DNA from: Desulforapulum sp034007745
GTDB taxonomy: Bacteria; Desulfobacterota; Desulfobacteria; Desulfobacterales; Desulfobacteraceae
DNA length: 64,000 nucleotides
Assembly (NCBI GenBank): GCA_034007745.1
Contig: JAVEQI010000008.1
Location: forward strand, 1 to 64,000
Direction: 5' to 3'
A model generated the notes under the pieces. That model ran no database searches and was not told where the DNA came from. It worked only from the letters and a program-made list of their open reading frames with translations. Position 1 is the stretch's first letter. The number at the start of each line of letters is the position of its first letter. This document shows, piece after piece, positions 41,750 through 49,202 of the stretch. The position numbers and the translations under genes are program-made.

Positions 41750-41876
41750 GCCATGCCCCATTGAGTTTCATGCTTCGTTGTGTCCGCAAGGACATGGGTT
41801 ATATCAAACCATTCACAGGCTTTCCCATTCCGAAAAAACCCTATCCATATAGTATGGGCAGGGACAATACTCAAGG
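41750..41876. repeat. 127-base direct duplicate, right copy next to N gap
   Basis: Identical over its whole length to 41523-41649. It joins directly to the broken 3' part of the glpR-like pseudogene at about 41877. Confidence 0.85.
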
Positions 41877-42337
41877 GTTGCATGGCCCGTGACCCCCGGT
41901 CCCGGTGCCTCACCACTCCGCCTGCCATGTAAGTTTCAATATCTGGATTCTGGCTGAGGATAGCCGCCACGTTAAGGTTGTTGGTGATCACCCTGAGCCC
42001 GTCCTTTTTTAAAAGCTCCTTTGCAACCTCCTCGGTGGTGGTGCCTATGTTGATAAACACCGAAGCCCTTGGGGGAATCCTCCGAGCCACATTTGAGGCG
42101 ATGATCTGCTTTTCCTTCTGGCAGAGAACCTGGCGGGTGGAGTAACCTATGTTTTCAACGCTCAAGGAAAGGCCTGCCCCCCCCATGGTAACGCCGGACA
42201 AGTCCCTCTTTGTTCAGCTGGTTGATGTCCCGCCGTATGGTCTGGGGCATCACCTTGAAATCCGTGGCAAGCTCCTCAATGGATACATACCCCAGGGCCT
42301 GGACCCGCTCGACAATTCTGGCCTGTCTTTTCTGCAT
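41877..42337 (-). pseudogene. glpR: Broken DeoR-family regulator, GlpR-like
   Basis: The ATG at 42337 starts a DeoR helix-turn-helix (RQARIVERVQALGYVSIEEL, then MPQTIRRDINQLNKEGLVRR). After RRYHGG the frame breaks in a run of eight G at 42177-42184; seven G would restore HGGAGLSLSVEN. The sensor domain then continues (FINIGTTTEEVAKELL and LRVITNNLNVAAIL) to AGGVVRHRDRG. A second shift at a G run and the adjoining repeat then end it at about 150 of an expected 250 residues. Identification as GlpR rests on the sequence type and the broken glpA and glpB genes nearby. It is almost surely non-functional even if the first shift is a read error. Confidence 0.8.
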
Positions 42338-42347
42338 TTTATTAACC

Positions 42348-43925
42348 CTAAATCTTGAAGGCCTGACCTGGCTTTGGTACCAGAACCTTGAATCCCTCGT
42401 GCCCCAGGGTCTCTGCAAGCTTGAGAGAGGCGTGCTCCTCACCATGGACCAGGGCAATTTTTTTAACCTTGAGGTTGCACCCCTTGAGGAACCGCATCAT
42501 CTCCTCCTTGTCGGCATGGGCACTGAAGCCATTGAGGGGGACCACATTGGCTTTTAAAGGATACTCCTTGCCGAGAATTCTCACCACGGGTGCCTCACCC
42601 TTTCTGCCGTCTTTGCGAAAGGCCCTGCCAAGGTCCAGGATACGCCGGCCCAGGGTGTTTTCAGCCATAAATCCAACTATGAGGATCGTATTTACAGGGT
42701 TGTGAATCCGATACCGCAGATGGTGAAGAATCCGCCCTGCCTCGCACATACCCGAAGCTGAAATCACGATGCACGACTCTTTTTTTCGCATCAGATCCAT
42801 GGACTCGTCCACGGACGAAACAAAATTGACCCCTTCAAAACAAAAGGGATTAAGCCCGTTTTGCAGGAAAGTTTCATGGGTCTCCTGGTCGTAGAGTTCA
42901 GGATGCTCGCCAAACACCTTGGTCAGCCCCGATGCAAGGGGACTGTCCACATATACGGGGATCCTGGGAACAGCACCCCGCTCGTAAAGTTCATGGATCA
43001 CGTAAAGGATCTCCTGGGTCCGGCCCAGGGCAAAAGCCGGGATCACAACCGACCCCTTTCGCTCGATTGCAAGGTTGATTTCCCGGGCCATGCTCAAATC
43101 CAGTTCCTGGGTTGTCTCATGGACACGATCCCCATAGGTGCTTTCCATGATCAGCAGGTCAATATCCCTATCCTCCTCGTTAAATTTAAGGCAGGGGTTC
43201 TTGATGATGGGCCTGTCAAACCTGCCAAGGTCGCCCGTATAGCACACCGTCCGGCGATCTTTGCCCTTGCCGTAATGGATTATGCTGATGGCCGACCCAA
43301 GAATGTGACCCGCCTCGTAAAAGGTGCAGGTCATATCCTTGCCAATGGTAATGGGTGTTCGATAGGGAACCCCTGAAAAATAACTGAGGGAAAGCCTGGC
43401 ATCCGCCTCCCGGTAAAGGGGCTCCACCTGGGTCAGGGAATGGCGCTCTGCAATTTCAGCAATAGCCGCCCGGTTGAGCTTGTTTCGTCCTGATTTTAAA
43501 AGATTTCTGACCTCCTGGGCCTCCCGATTTGAAAGGTCATCGGCCACCCCTTTCTTCCCCGGGGTAACAAGGGCGGACCGGGCGTTCTTGTAGTTGAGAT
43601 AGTCGGCATCGGATTCCTGGATATGGGCCGAATCGGGCAGGAGATAGCCGCAGATATCCTGGGTGCCCCGGGTGGTCATAATATGCCCGTTAAAATTTTC
43701 CTTCACAAGGAGGGGTATTCTGCCTGAATGGTCAATATGGGCATGGGAAAGCACCACATTGGTAATGGTAGCAGGGTCGATGGGCATGTTGGTGTTTTTT
43801 TCCCACACCTCCCTTCGTCTGCCCTGGAACAAACCGCAGTCCAGCAGTATGCGATCATGACCCGTGTCGATCATGTGCATGGAACCTGTTACCTCTCGTA
43901 CAGCGCCTAAAAAAGTTACCTCCAT
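42348..43925 (-). CDS. Beta-CASP metallo-beta-lactamase, RNA-processing type
   Basis: A 525-residue enzyme of the CPSF73/YSH1-like bacterial group. The metal-binding motif LSHAHIDHSG is near residue 60, and further ligands fall in EAGHILGSAISI and YTGDLGRFDRPI. The beta-CASP insert follows (ESTYGDRVHE and VVIPAFALGRTQEILYVI), then SGMCEAGRILHHLRYRI and a C-terminal histidine in GFSAHAD. Such enzymes cut RNA as endo- or exonucleases. It lies between broken glp genes but is itself intact. The stop is 11 bases from the glpR pseudogene start. Confidence 0.9.
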   Translation of the reverse strand: MEVTFLGAVREVTGSMHMIDTGHDRILLDCGLFQGRRREVWEKNTNMPIDPATITNVVLSHAHIDHSGRIPLLVKENFNGHIMTTRGTQDICGYLLPDSAHIQESDADYLNYKNARSALVTPGKKGVADDLSNREAQEVRNLLKSGRNKLNRAAIAEIAERHSLTQVEPLYREADARLSLSYFSGVPYRTPITIGKDMTCTFYEAGHILGSAISIIHYGKGKDRRTVCYTGDLGRFDRPIIKNPCLKFNEEDRDIDLLIMESTYGDRVHETTQELDLSMAREINLAIERKGSVVIPAFALGRTQEILYVIHELYERGAVPRIPVYVDSPLASGLTKVFGEHPELYDQETHETFLQNGLNPFCFEGVNFVSSVDESMDLMRKKESCIVISASGMCEAGRILHHLRYRIHNPVNTILIVGFMAENTLGRRILDLGRAFRKDGRKGEAPVVRILGKEYPLKANVVPLNGFSAHADKEEMMRFLKGCNLKVKKIALVHGEEHASLKLAETLGHEGFKVLVPKPGQAFKI

Positions 43926-44037
43926 CTACACCCTCCATCGCAATGTTAAAAATCGAAAATTCATGTTAGAAAACGAACAAACATCGGTTGAAAAAAAAGC
44001 CATTCAAATGGTATCCTTACTATATGTCAACTTTTCT

Positions 44038-44703
44038 ATGGAGGCAAGCGTGGAAGCAGAGGTTCTAATAATAGGCGGGGGTGCCACGGGCAGGGGAATC
44101 GCAAGGGATCTTGCCCTGCGTGGTATTCCTTCACTGCTGGTGGAAAAGGAAGATATCAATTCAGGGGCCTCCGGAAGAAACCACGGGCTTGCTCCACAGC
44201 GGAGCACGCTATGTGGCCAATGACCCCGGCAGTGCCAGGGAGTGAACACATGATTAAACGGGTATGGCTTGAACGGGGGACAAAGATGATCCCAGCGCTG
44301 GAAACGACCCGTTACATCCGCGCATATTCAGGGGTTCGCCCCCTGGTCAGCCAGAACTCTAAAACGGGGGATGACAAAAAGCACCATTGATACCATTGCC
44401 CAGGCCCTGGTACAGAACAACGAGACGCCGGATCTTCTTACCATCGGACGAAGAAGCAGACTGGGCAAAAGCCCCTGCCAGAGTGCCTTCTGCAGCACAA
44501 GGGTTCTTGCCCACATGTACAACCAAAAAGCCCTGTCCGGTCCCGGCGGGATTGACGACATAAAGGCATTCCTCGACGAACGGTGGAAGGGTCAGCAGGC
44601 TATCTTCTGGGGGGACCAGCTGGTCCAGGCTGAACTCACCGAAGCCATGCACTGCGGCCTGTTTGACCTTGAACTTGCAAAATCCGAGAGACCACGGCCA
44701 TGA
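44038..44703 (+). pseudogene. glpA: Decayed anaerobic glycerol-3-phosphate dehydrogenase subunit A
   Basis: The N-terminus is clearly GlpA (EAEVLIIGGGATGRGIARDL and SGASGRNHGL), but the frame then shifts; the other frame continues LLHSGARYVANDPGSARE and meets TGA. A large central part is missing. The C-terminal domain resumes at about 44420 (LTIGRRSRLGKSPCQSAFCS and FLDERWKGQQAIFWGDQLVQ). About 220 codons remain of the usual 530. The end still overlaps the glpB start in an ATGA, showing the ancestral operon. Confidence 0.88.
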
Positions 44704-44876
44704 CAATCTCTGCCCCTAACGCATCTAAAGCTGTCCAGGCAAAAACGATGGAAACTGACCTTACCATCATCGGCGCCGGCATGACCGGGATAGCAGCGGC
44801 CCTGTTTGCCAGGAATCGAAAGATGTCAACCGTTCTTGTGGGTCAGAAGCAGTTCTATTTTGGTTTTAATGTATAG
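44700..44876 (+). pseudogene. glpB: Truncated glpB, interrupted by a MITE-like element
   Basis: The frame opens at ATG 44700, or at 44748 in the same frame, with the FAD-binding start METDLTIIGAGMTGIAAALF. After about 50 codons the sequence enters a family A MITE-like element at 44848, which supplies a TAG stop. GlpB is normally about 420 residues. No further glpB or glpC sequence follows the element. The junction shows the element inserted into or next to an active gene, with later or simultaneous deletion. Confidence 0.85.
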
Positions 44877-44981
44877 ACGGCAACCAGCATCCCCATTGCT
44901 GAACAAAGAAAGTCGGGGGGGGTCGGTACGGGGATACTGGTTGCCGTCCCGCCACGCTGACATTTAAAATTAGAACTGCTG
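44848..44981. mobile_element. MITE-like element, family A, copy 3 (inside glpB)
   Basis: Ends AGCAGTTCTATTTTGGTTTT and AAAATTAGAACTGCT are inverted matches. Inner arms GACGGCAACCAGCATCCCC and GGGGATACTGGTTGCCGTC form a stem of 19 bases in the same layout as copy 1 but with changed sequence on both arms, so the structure is conserved more than the sequence. It terminates the glpB frame. Confidence 0.75.
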
Positions 44982-45066
44982 GAGTAAAAAATGAAGTCTT
45001 GCTTTATATTGATAGAATAGGTAAACATAGGGAGTTACAGACAATATAAAAAGGAAACCAACAGTA

Positions 45067-46692
45067 TTGATACGATTTTTTTCTTCTCCCATAAAGAGCC
45101 TGATAAAAAAACTGTCTCCCAAAAAATCCAGTCAGAATTTAACCCCAGAATCAAAAATAGAATCCAGTGAACCCTTGGTACTTGGGGAAAAAACAGGACA
45201 GCCCCCTCGGCAGCAGCCTCCTGAAACAAAACAGACCGCCTCCCCGGAGCCAGGCCTTCGAAAACAATCGCCTGGAAAGCCCCGGCTACAACCCGAATCC
45301 AGACTAGACAAACCTGAACCATGGACACTTGACAGCTTCCAGGTTCCAGCCCAGGAGGGCAAGACCAGGTTCCATGACCTTGATCTCCCTCTGGGTCTGA
45401 TGCACGCCATCGCAGATGAAAATTTCCAATACTGCATGCCGGTTCAGGCAGAGGTGCTGCCCCACACCCTCGAGGGAAAAGATGCAACGGCAAGAGCCCA
45501 GACAGGTACTGGCAAAAGTGCGGCCTTTCTCGTGACCATAATTGCAAGGCTCATGAAGAGCCCCGTCAAGGGAAAAAGACAGCCAGGAACGCCCAGGGCG
45601 CTGATCATTGCCCCCACACGGGAGCTTGTTCTGCAGATCGAAAAAGACGCAAGGGCACTGACGCCCTACACCCCCCTCCGGACAGTGTCAGTGTTCGGCG
45701 GCATGGACTATAAGCGCCAGCAGGAGCAGCTATCATCGGGACATGTGGACATAATCGCCGCAACCCCTGGGCGACTCATGGACTTCATGCGTCAAAAGCT
45801 TGTCAAGCTCGGCAGCATCGAGATCCTTGTCATTGACGAGGCAGACCGGCTCCTGGACATGGGATTCATCCCCGACATGCGAAACATCATCTACCACACA
45901 CCCCATAAAAACGAACGCCAGACCCTGTTTTTTTCGGCGACCCTTGCCCCTGAAATCTTAAGAATGGCCAACCAGTGGACCGTCGATCCAGCGATTGTGG
46001 AGATCGATCCCGGCAAAACAGCGGCCGATTCCATCAATCAGAAGGTCTTTCTTGTCACAGAAGATGAAAAATTTCCCCTGCTGTACAACCTGATTAACGG
46101 TGAGAAGCTCGAACGGGTGATCCTCTTTGTCAACATGAGGAGCACCACCCGGAGAATTGCCGAACGGCTGGTGCGTTATGGGATATCAAGCGAGATTCTG
46201 TCAGGCGAAGTTTCCCAGAAACAGCGAATCCGAACCCTTGACAATTTCAGAAATGGAAAGATTCGGGTGCTTGTTGCGACGGATGTGGCGGCCCGGGGGC
46301 TCCATATAGAAGGAGTCAGCCATGTGGTCAACTATGATCTTCCCCAGGACCCAGAACACTATATCCATCGCATCGGCCGCACGGGAAGGGCCGGGGCAGA
46401 AGGAATTTCGGTAAGCTTTGCTGACGAGATGAGCTCATTTCAGATTCCCGACATAGAAGCGGTGCTCGGCAACAAGCTTGAATGCGAGTATCCTGAAGAG
46501 GCCATGCTTAAGGCCCTTCCAAAACCAAAGTATAGACCCAAAGCCGCACCAAAATCAAATCACCGGAAAAAAACCCCACAAAACCGGCGATCCAGACAAA
46601 ACCCCAGATCAGGTGCAGGGGGGAATGCAAAACCCAGAAGCGGCACCAGAAGGCCACGGCCCAAAAGCTCCGGACCAAAGAACCCTTCTTAG
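45067..46692 (+). CDS. DEAD-box ATP-dependent RNA helicase
   Basis: A 541-residue helicase starting at TTG 45067 with AAAAGGAAACC upstream. The first 100 residues are Lys/Pro/Gln-rich and unlike a fold. The core has motif I AQTGTGKS, Ia PTRELVLQI, II VIDEADRLLDMGF (DEAD), III SAT, and VI HRIGRTGRAG. The tail after residue 470 is very basic (RPKAAPKSNHRKKTPQNRR) and should bind RNA. It resembles RhlB/RhlE-type helicases that unwind RNA for ribosome assembly or decay. Confidence 0.92.
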   Translation: MIRFFSSPIKSLIKKLSPKKSSQNLTPESKIESSEPLVLGEKTGQPPRQQPPETKQTASPEPGLRKQSPGKPRLQPESRLDKPEPWTLDSFQVPAQEGKTRFHDLDLPLGLMHAIADENFQYCMPVQAEVLPHTLEGKDATARAQTGTGKSAAFLVTIIARLMKSPVKGKRQPGTPRALIIAPTRELVLQIEKDARALTPYTPLRTVSVFGGMDYKRQQEQLSSGHVDIIAATPGRLMDFMRQKLVKLGSIEILVIDEADRLLDMGFIPDMRNIIYHTPHKNERQTLFFSATLAPEILRMANQWTVDPAIVEIDPGKTAADSINQKVFLVTEDEKFPLLYNLINGEKLERVILFVNMRSTTRRIAERLVRYGISSEILSGEVSQKQRIRTLDNFRNGKIRVLVATDVAARGLHIEGVSHVVNYDLPQDPEHYIHRIGRTGRAGAEGISVSFADEMSSFQIPDIEAVLGNKLECEYPEEAMLKALPKPKYRPKAAPKSNHRKKTPQNRRSRQNPRSGAGGNAKPRSGTRRPRPKSSGPKNPS

Positions 46693-46770
46693 AAATGCCG
46701 ACAACGCAAATTATTTCCCAGGGCAATAGTTTCATTCCGCCCCCTTTGGTTATCCTACCCGAAAACCCAC

Positions 46771-46839
46771 CGACTTTTTTGGTTCAGCAAGGGGATACCG
46801 ACTGTTGTCTCTAGCGTAAAACCAAAATTAGAATTGCTG
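46771..46839. mobile_element. MITE-like element, family A, copy 4 (right half only)
   Basis: CGACTTTTTTGGTTCAGCAA, GGGGATACCGACTGTTG and CCAAAATTAGAATTGCTG reproduce the loop and right arm of copy 1. The left half is missing. It lies between the helicase and tat genes. Confidence 0.7.
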
Positions 46840-46940
46840 TTAGGGTCATTCAGGTTGACACAATTGGGGTTGATACTGTACAAGGTTTATTTAAATCTGC
46901 TAAATCTGCAACACTACTTTATATAAGGAGCAAGATTCGA

Positions 46941-47375
46941 ATGTTTGGTTTGGGAATGCCTGAAGTTCTACTCTTAATGGCCATAGCCCTGATGGTGATA
47001 GGCCCGAAAAAATTGCCAGAACTCGCAAAGACCCTAGGCCGAGCCATGGGTGAGTTCAAGAAAGCAGCCCAGGATTTTAAACGAAGCATTGATCTGGAAG
47101 ATGCGGTCAAAAAATTTGAAGAACCAACAAAGAGTGTCCGGGAAACCATCAACGAAATCACCGACCCCCTTGGAACGAAAAAAAAGAGTGCTGACCCTGA
47201 AAAAAAATCCACCACCGACCCAAAGGACACTTTAGACAAGGACCAGCCAGCCAGGGACCAAGATAAAAACAAAGACGATACCAAAGACAGGGAAGAGCTT
47301 CAAACCCAAGACAACCAGGGGGTTGAAGAGACCTCCAGGCCTCAAACAGGCACCAGCGATGGAGCAGACAAATGA
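46941..47375 (+). CDS. tatB: TatA/TatB-family twin-arginine translocase subunit
   Basis: A 144-residue protein with the Tat pattern: a short membrane helix (residues 5-22), the hinge IGPKKLPELAKTLGRAMG, an amphipathic helix and a long charged tail from about residue 65. The length and long tail favour TatB over TatA, but the two are hard to tell apart. With TatC downstream (4-base overlap) it forms the receptor for folded twin-arginine proteins, such as the NrfC-like subunit in this window. Confidence 0.85.
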   Translation: MFGLGMPEVLLLMAIALMVIGPKKLPELAKTLGRAMGEFKKAAQDFKRSIDLEDAVKKFEEPTKSVRETINEITDPLGTKKKSADPEKKSTTDPKDTLDKDQPARDQDKNKDDTKDREELQTQDNQGVEETSRPQTGTSDGADK

Positions 47376-48190
47376 GTGAGGAGGAAAAAACCCCGTTCAC
47401 CGAACACCTTGGCGAACTAAGGGATCGACTCGTCCGTTCCTTTATTGCCGTAGGTATAGGTTTTGTCCTGGCCTACTGCTTTAAGGAACGGCTCTTTGAA
47501 ATCCTGACTGCACCCCTTATAACAGCCATGGGTGAAGGCCAGAAGATGATATTCACAGGTCTTCCCGAGGCTTTTTTCACCTATCTTAAGGTATCGCTTT
47601 TAACGGGAATAGCCCTTGCATCCCCGGTCCTTTTTTATCAATTCTGGATGTTTGTAAGCCCCGGCCTTTATCGAAAGGAAAAGGGTTTTCTTCTGCCCCT
47701 GGTCATCCTGTCGGTCTTCTTCTTCTGCATAGGGGCCTCTTTTGGCTACTTTATAGTATTTCCCTACGGATTCCAGTTTTTCCTGGGCTTTGCCTCCGAC
47801 ACCATCCAGGCATTGCCCTCCATGAAAGAATATCTGGGATTTGCCTCTAAAATGCTCCTCGCCTTTGGGTTTGTTTTTGAACTGCCCCTGGTTATAACCT
47901 TCATGGCACGTATGGGGCTTGTATCTATTCCCTTTCTGAAAAAAAACCGCAAATATGCCATTCTCCTGTTTTTTACCGTTGCGGCCTTGATCACCCCTCC
48001 AGATGTGGTTACTCAGATCCTGATGGCCATTCCCCTAATGATCCTGTATGAAATAAGCATTGTCGGTGCCAGGGTGTTCGGAAAGAAAAAAAAATCGGAA
48101 GATGAGGAAGAAAATGGAAACGATGATAAAGACACAGATAAAGAGGCTGATCCAAGTTCAGGAGACTCCGCAAATCAAGAGCTAAAATGA
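47372..48190 (+). CDS. tatC: Sec-independent protein translocase TatC
   Basis: A 272-residue inner-membrane protein with six helices. The N-terminal motif FTEHLGELRDRLVRS binds the twin-arginine signal, and the conserved segments SPVLFYQFWMFVSPGLYRKE and FGFVFELPL follow. The C-terminal 35 residues are highly charged (Lys, Glu, Asp), longer than in E. coli TatC. It overlaps tatB by 4 bases. Confidence 0.95.
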   Translation: MSEEEKTPFTEHLGELRDRLVRSFIAVGIGFVLAYCFKERLFEILTAPLITAMGEGQKMIFTGLPEAFFTYLKVSLLTGIALASPVLFYQFWMFVSPGLYRKEKGFLLPLVILSVFFFCIGASFGYFIVFPYGFQFFLGFASDTIQALPSMKEYLGFASKMLLAFGFVFELPLVITFMARMGLVSIPFLKKNRKYAILLFFTVAALITPPDVVTQILMAIPLMILYEISIVGARVFGKKKKSEDEEENGNDDKDTDKEADPSSGDSANQELK

Positions 48191-48339
48191 CCTTTTATCA
48201 TTGACAGATGAGGACTCTCTATTATACAATTTCCCCATTATCGGCAAGGATGAATCGAACAAACATCATCGAATTTAACAGCCAAAGGGCTGTAAAGGCA
48301 TAATACAAACATATAACGATTAAAGGAGTGTATTGAACT

Positions 48340-48804
48340 ATGGGAAAAAAAATGTTGACCTTACTCATGGCCGCATGTGTGGGACTTCTCTTTGCCTCTC
48401 CAGCACTTTACGCTGGAACCGAGGTTGATGATGTCATTAAGATGGAAACAAAAGAATATGCAGCGCATACAAAGGGTATTGTGGAATTTACCCACAAAAA
48501 GCACGCTGAAGATTACGATATCAGCTGCGGTGAATGCCATCACGATGCTCAAGGCAAACCCCTGACCCTGAAGATGGGTGACAATGTCCAGCGCTGTGTG
48601 GAATGCCACAAGGAGACTGAAAAAGTCAAGGGCGAAAAGATCAGCAAAGAAGAAAAAATTAAGAAATATCACGAAGAGGCTATCCACGCAAACTGCATCA
48701 CCTGCCACAAGGAGCACAACATCTCCTTAAATAACCCTGAAGATCCCAGGGGCACCAAGGGTCCTGCTCCGGCGTCCTGCGCCAAGTGTCATCCCAGGAA
48801 TTAA
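48340..48804 (+). CDS. Tetrahaem class III cytochrome c (cytochrome c3 type)
   Basis: A 154-residue periplasmic protein with a signal peptide ending near ALYA (about residue 25). Four CxxCH sites are present: CGECH, CVECH, CITCH and CAKCH. Histidines in FTHKKHAEDYD provide distal ligands as in cytochrome c3. Such carriers link periplasmic hydrogenases and formate dehydrogenases to membrane complexes in sulfate reducers. AAGGAG precedes the ATG and a strong terminator follows. It is a single-gene unit after tatBC, though haem proteins use Sec and not Tat. Confidence 0.9.
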   Translation: MGKKMLTLLMAACVGLLFASPALYAGTEVDDVIKMETKEYAAHTKGIVEFTHKKHAEDYDISCGECHHDAQGKPLTLKMGDNVQRCVECHKETEKVKGEKISKEEKIKKYHEEAIHANCITCHKEHNISLNNPEDPRGTKGPAPASCAKCHPRN

Positions 48805-48865
48805 TATAATCCAGATATAAAGAATACAGGGGGAGTGACCTTAAAGTCTCTCCCCATCATTTAAG

Positions 48866-48897
48866 GGCCTTTCCGTGAACCGGAAAGGCCTTTTTTT
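48866..48897 (+). terminator. Intrinsic terminator after the tetrahaem cytochrome gene
   Basis: GGCCTTTCCG and CGGAAAGGCC form a perfect ten-base stem around a TGAAC loop, followed by seven T. It is 60 bases beyond the cytochrome stop. Confidence 0.92.
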
Positions 48898-48942
48898 GTT
48901 ACAGGACGGGCATTAGTGTCATTCTAATAAAAAAGCCTGTCC

Positions 48943-49188
48943 CAGTAATTTTAATTATGGATTTCAGAGTGGGGGGCGACAGTCGGTATCCCCTTGCTGA
49001 ACATTAAAAACAAAGGGGATCAGATTTTCGGCCAGGGCAAACCCACTTAACCGAAAATTGTCTGAGGGAGGAACGACCGAGTTTTTGCGGTTTGGGTTTG
49101 CCCTGGCCGAAAATCCCCCGACTTTTTTGGTTCAGCAAGGGGATAACCAACTGTTGCCTCTATTACAAATCCAAAATAAGAAATGCTG
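48943..49188. mobile_element. MITE-like element, family A, copy 5, with an inner palindrome
   Basis: The outer parts follow copy 1 (CAGTAATTTTAATTATGG at the left, CCAAAATAAGAAATGCTG at the right, GCGACAGTCGGTATCCCC as inner arm). The loop is enlarged by about 125 bases. This insert contains perfect 23-base inverted arms at 49023-49045 and 49093-49115 around a 47-base loop, with the arm core TTTTCGGCCAGGGCAAACCC. It could be a second element nested in the first or an enlarged version of the family. It fills most of the 398-base gap between the cytochrome and dsrN. Confidence 0.7.
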
Positions 49189-49202
49189 ACTTGTCCAGCA
49201 AT

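Larger units (their letters stand above)
41027..41876. other. 850-base repeat-rich gap containing an assembly gap
   Basis: Between serB and the broken glpR lie an AGCT array (41071-41180), TTTCAAG and GTCC/GGAC modules (41181-41283), a MITE-like element of a second type (41325-41504), and a 127-base sequence present on both sides of 100 N. Open frames reported across the N block are not real genes. Confidence 0.8.

Noticed and set aside
41441..42201. Open frames running through the N block
   Set aside because: They depend on undetermined bases and repeat DNA; only the DeoR-like portion beyond 41877 has real similarity.
44200..44260. In-frame TGA in the glpA remnant as a possible selenocysteine codon
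   Set aside because: The TGA replaces a residue after SARE that is often Cys in GlpA, but the frame is also shifted before it, a stop follows within a few codons, and a large part of the gene is missing. This is decay, not recoding.
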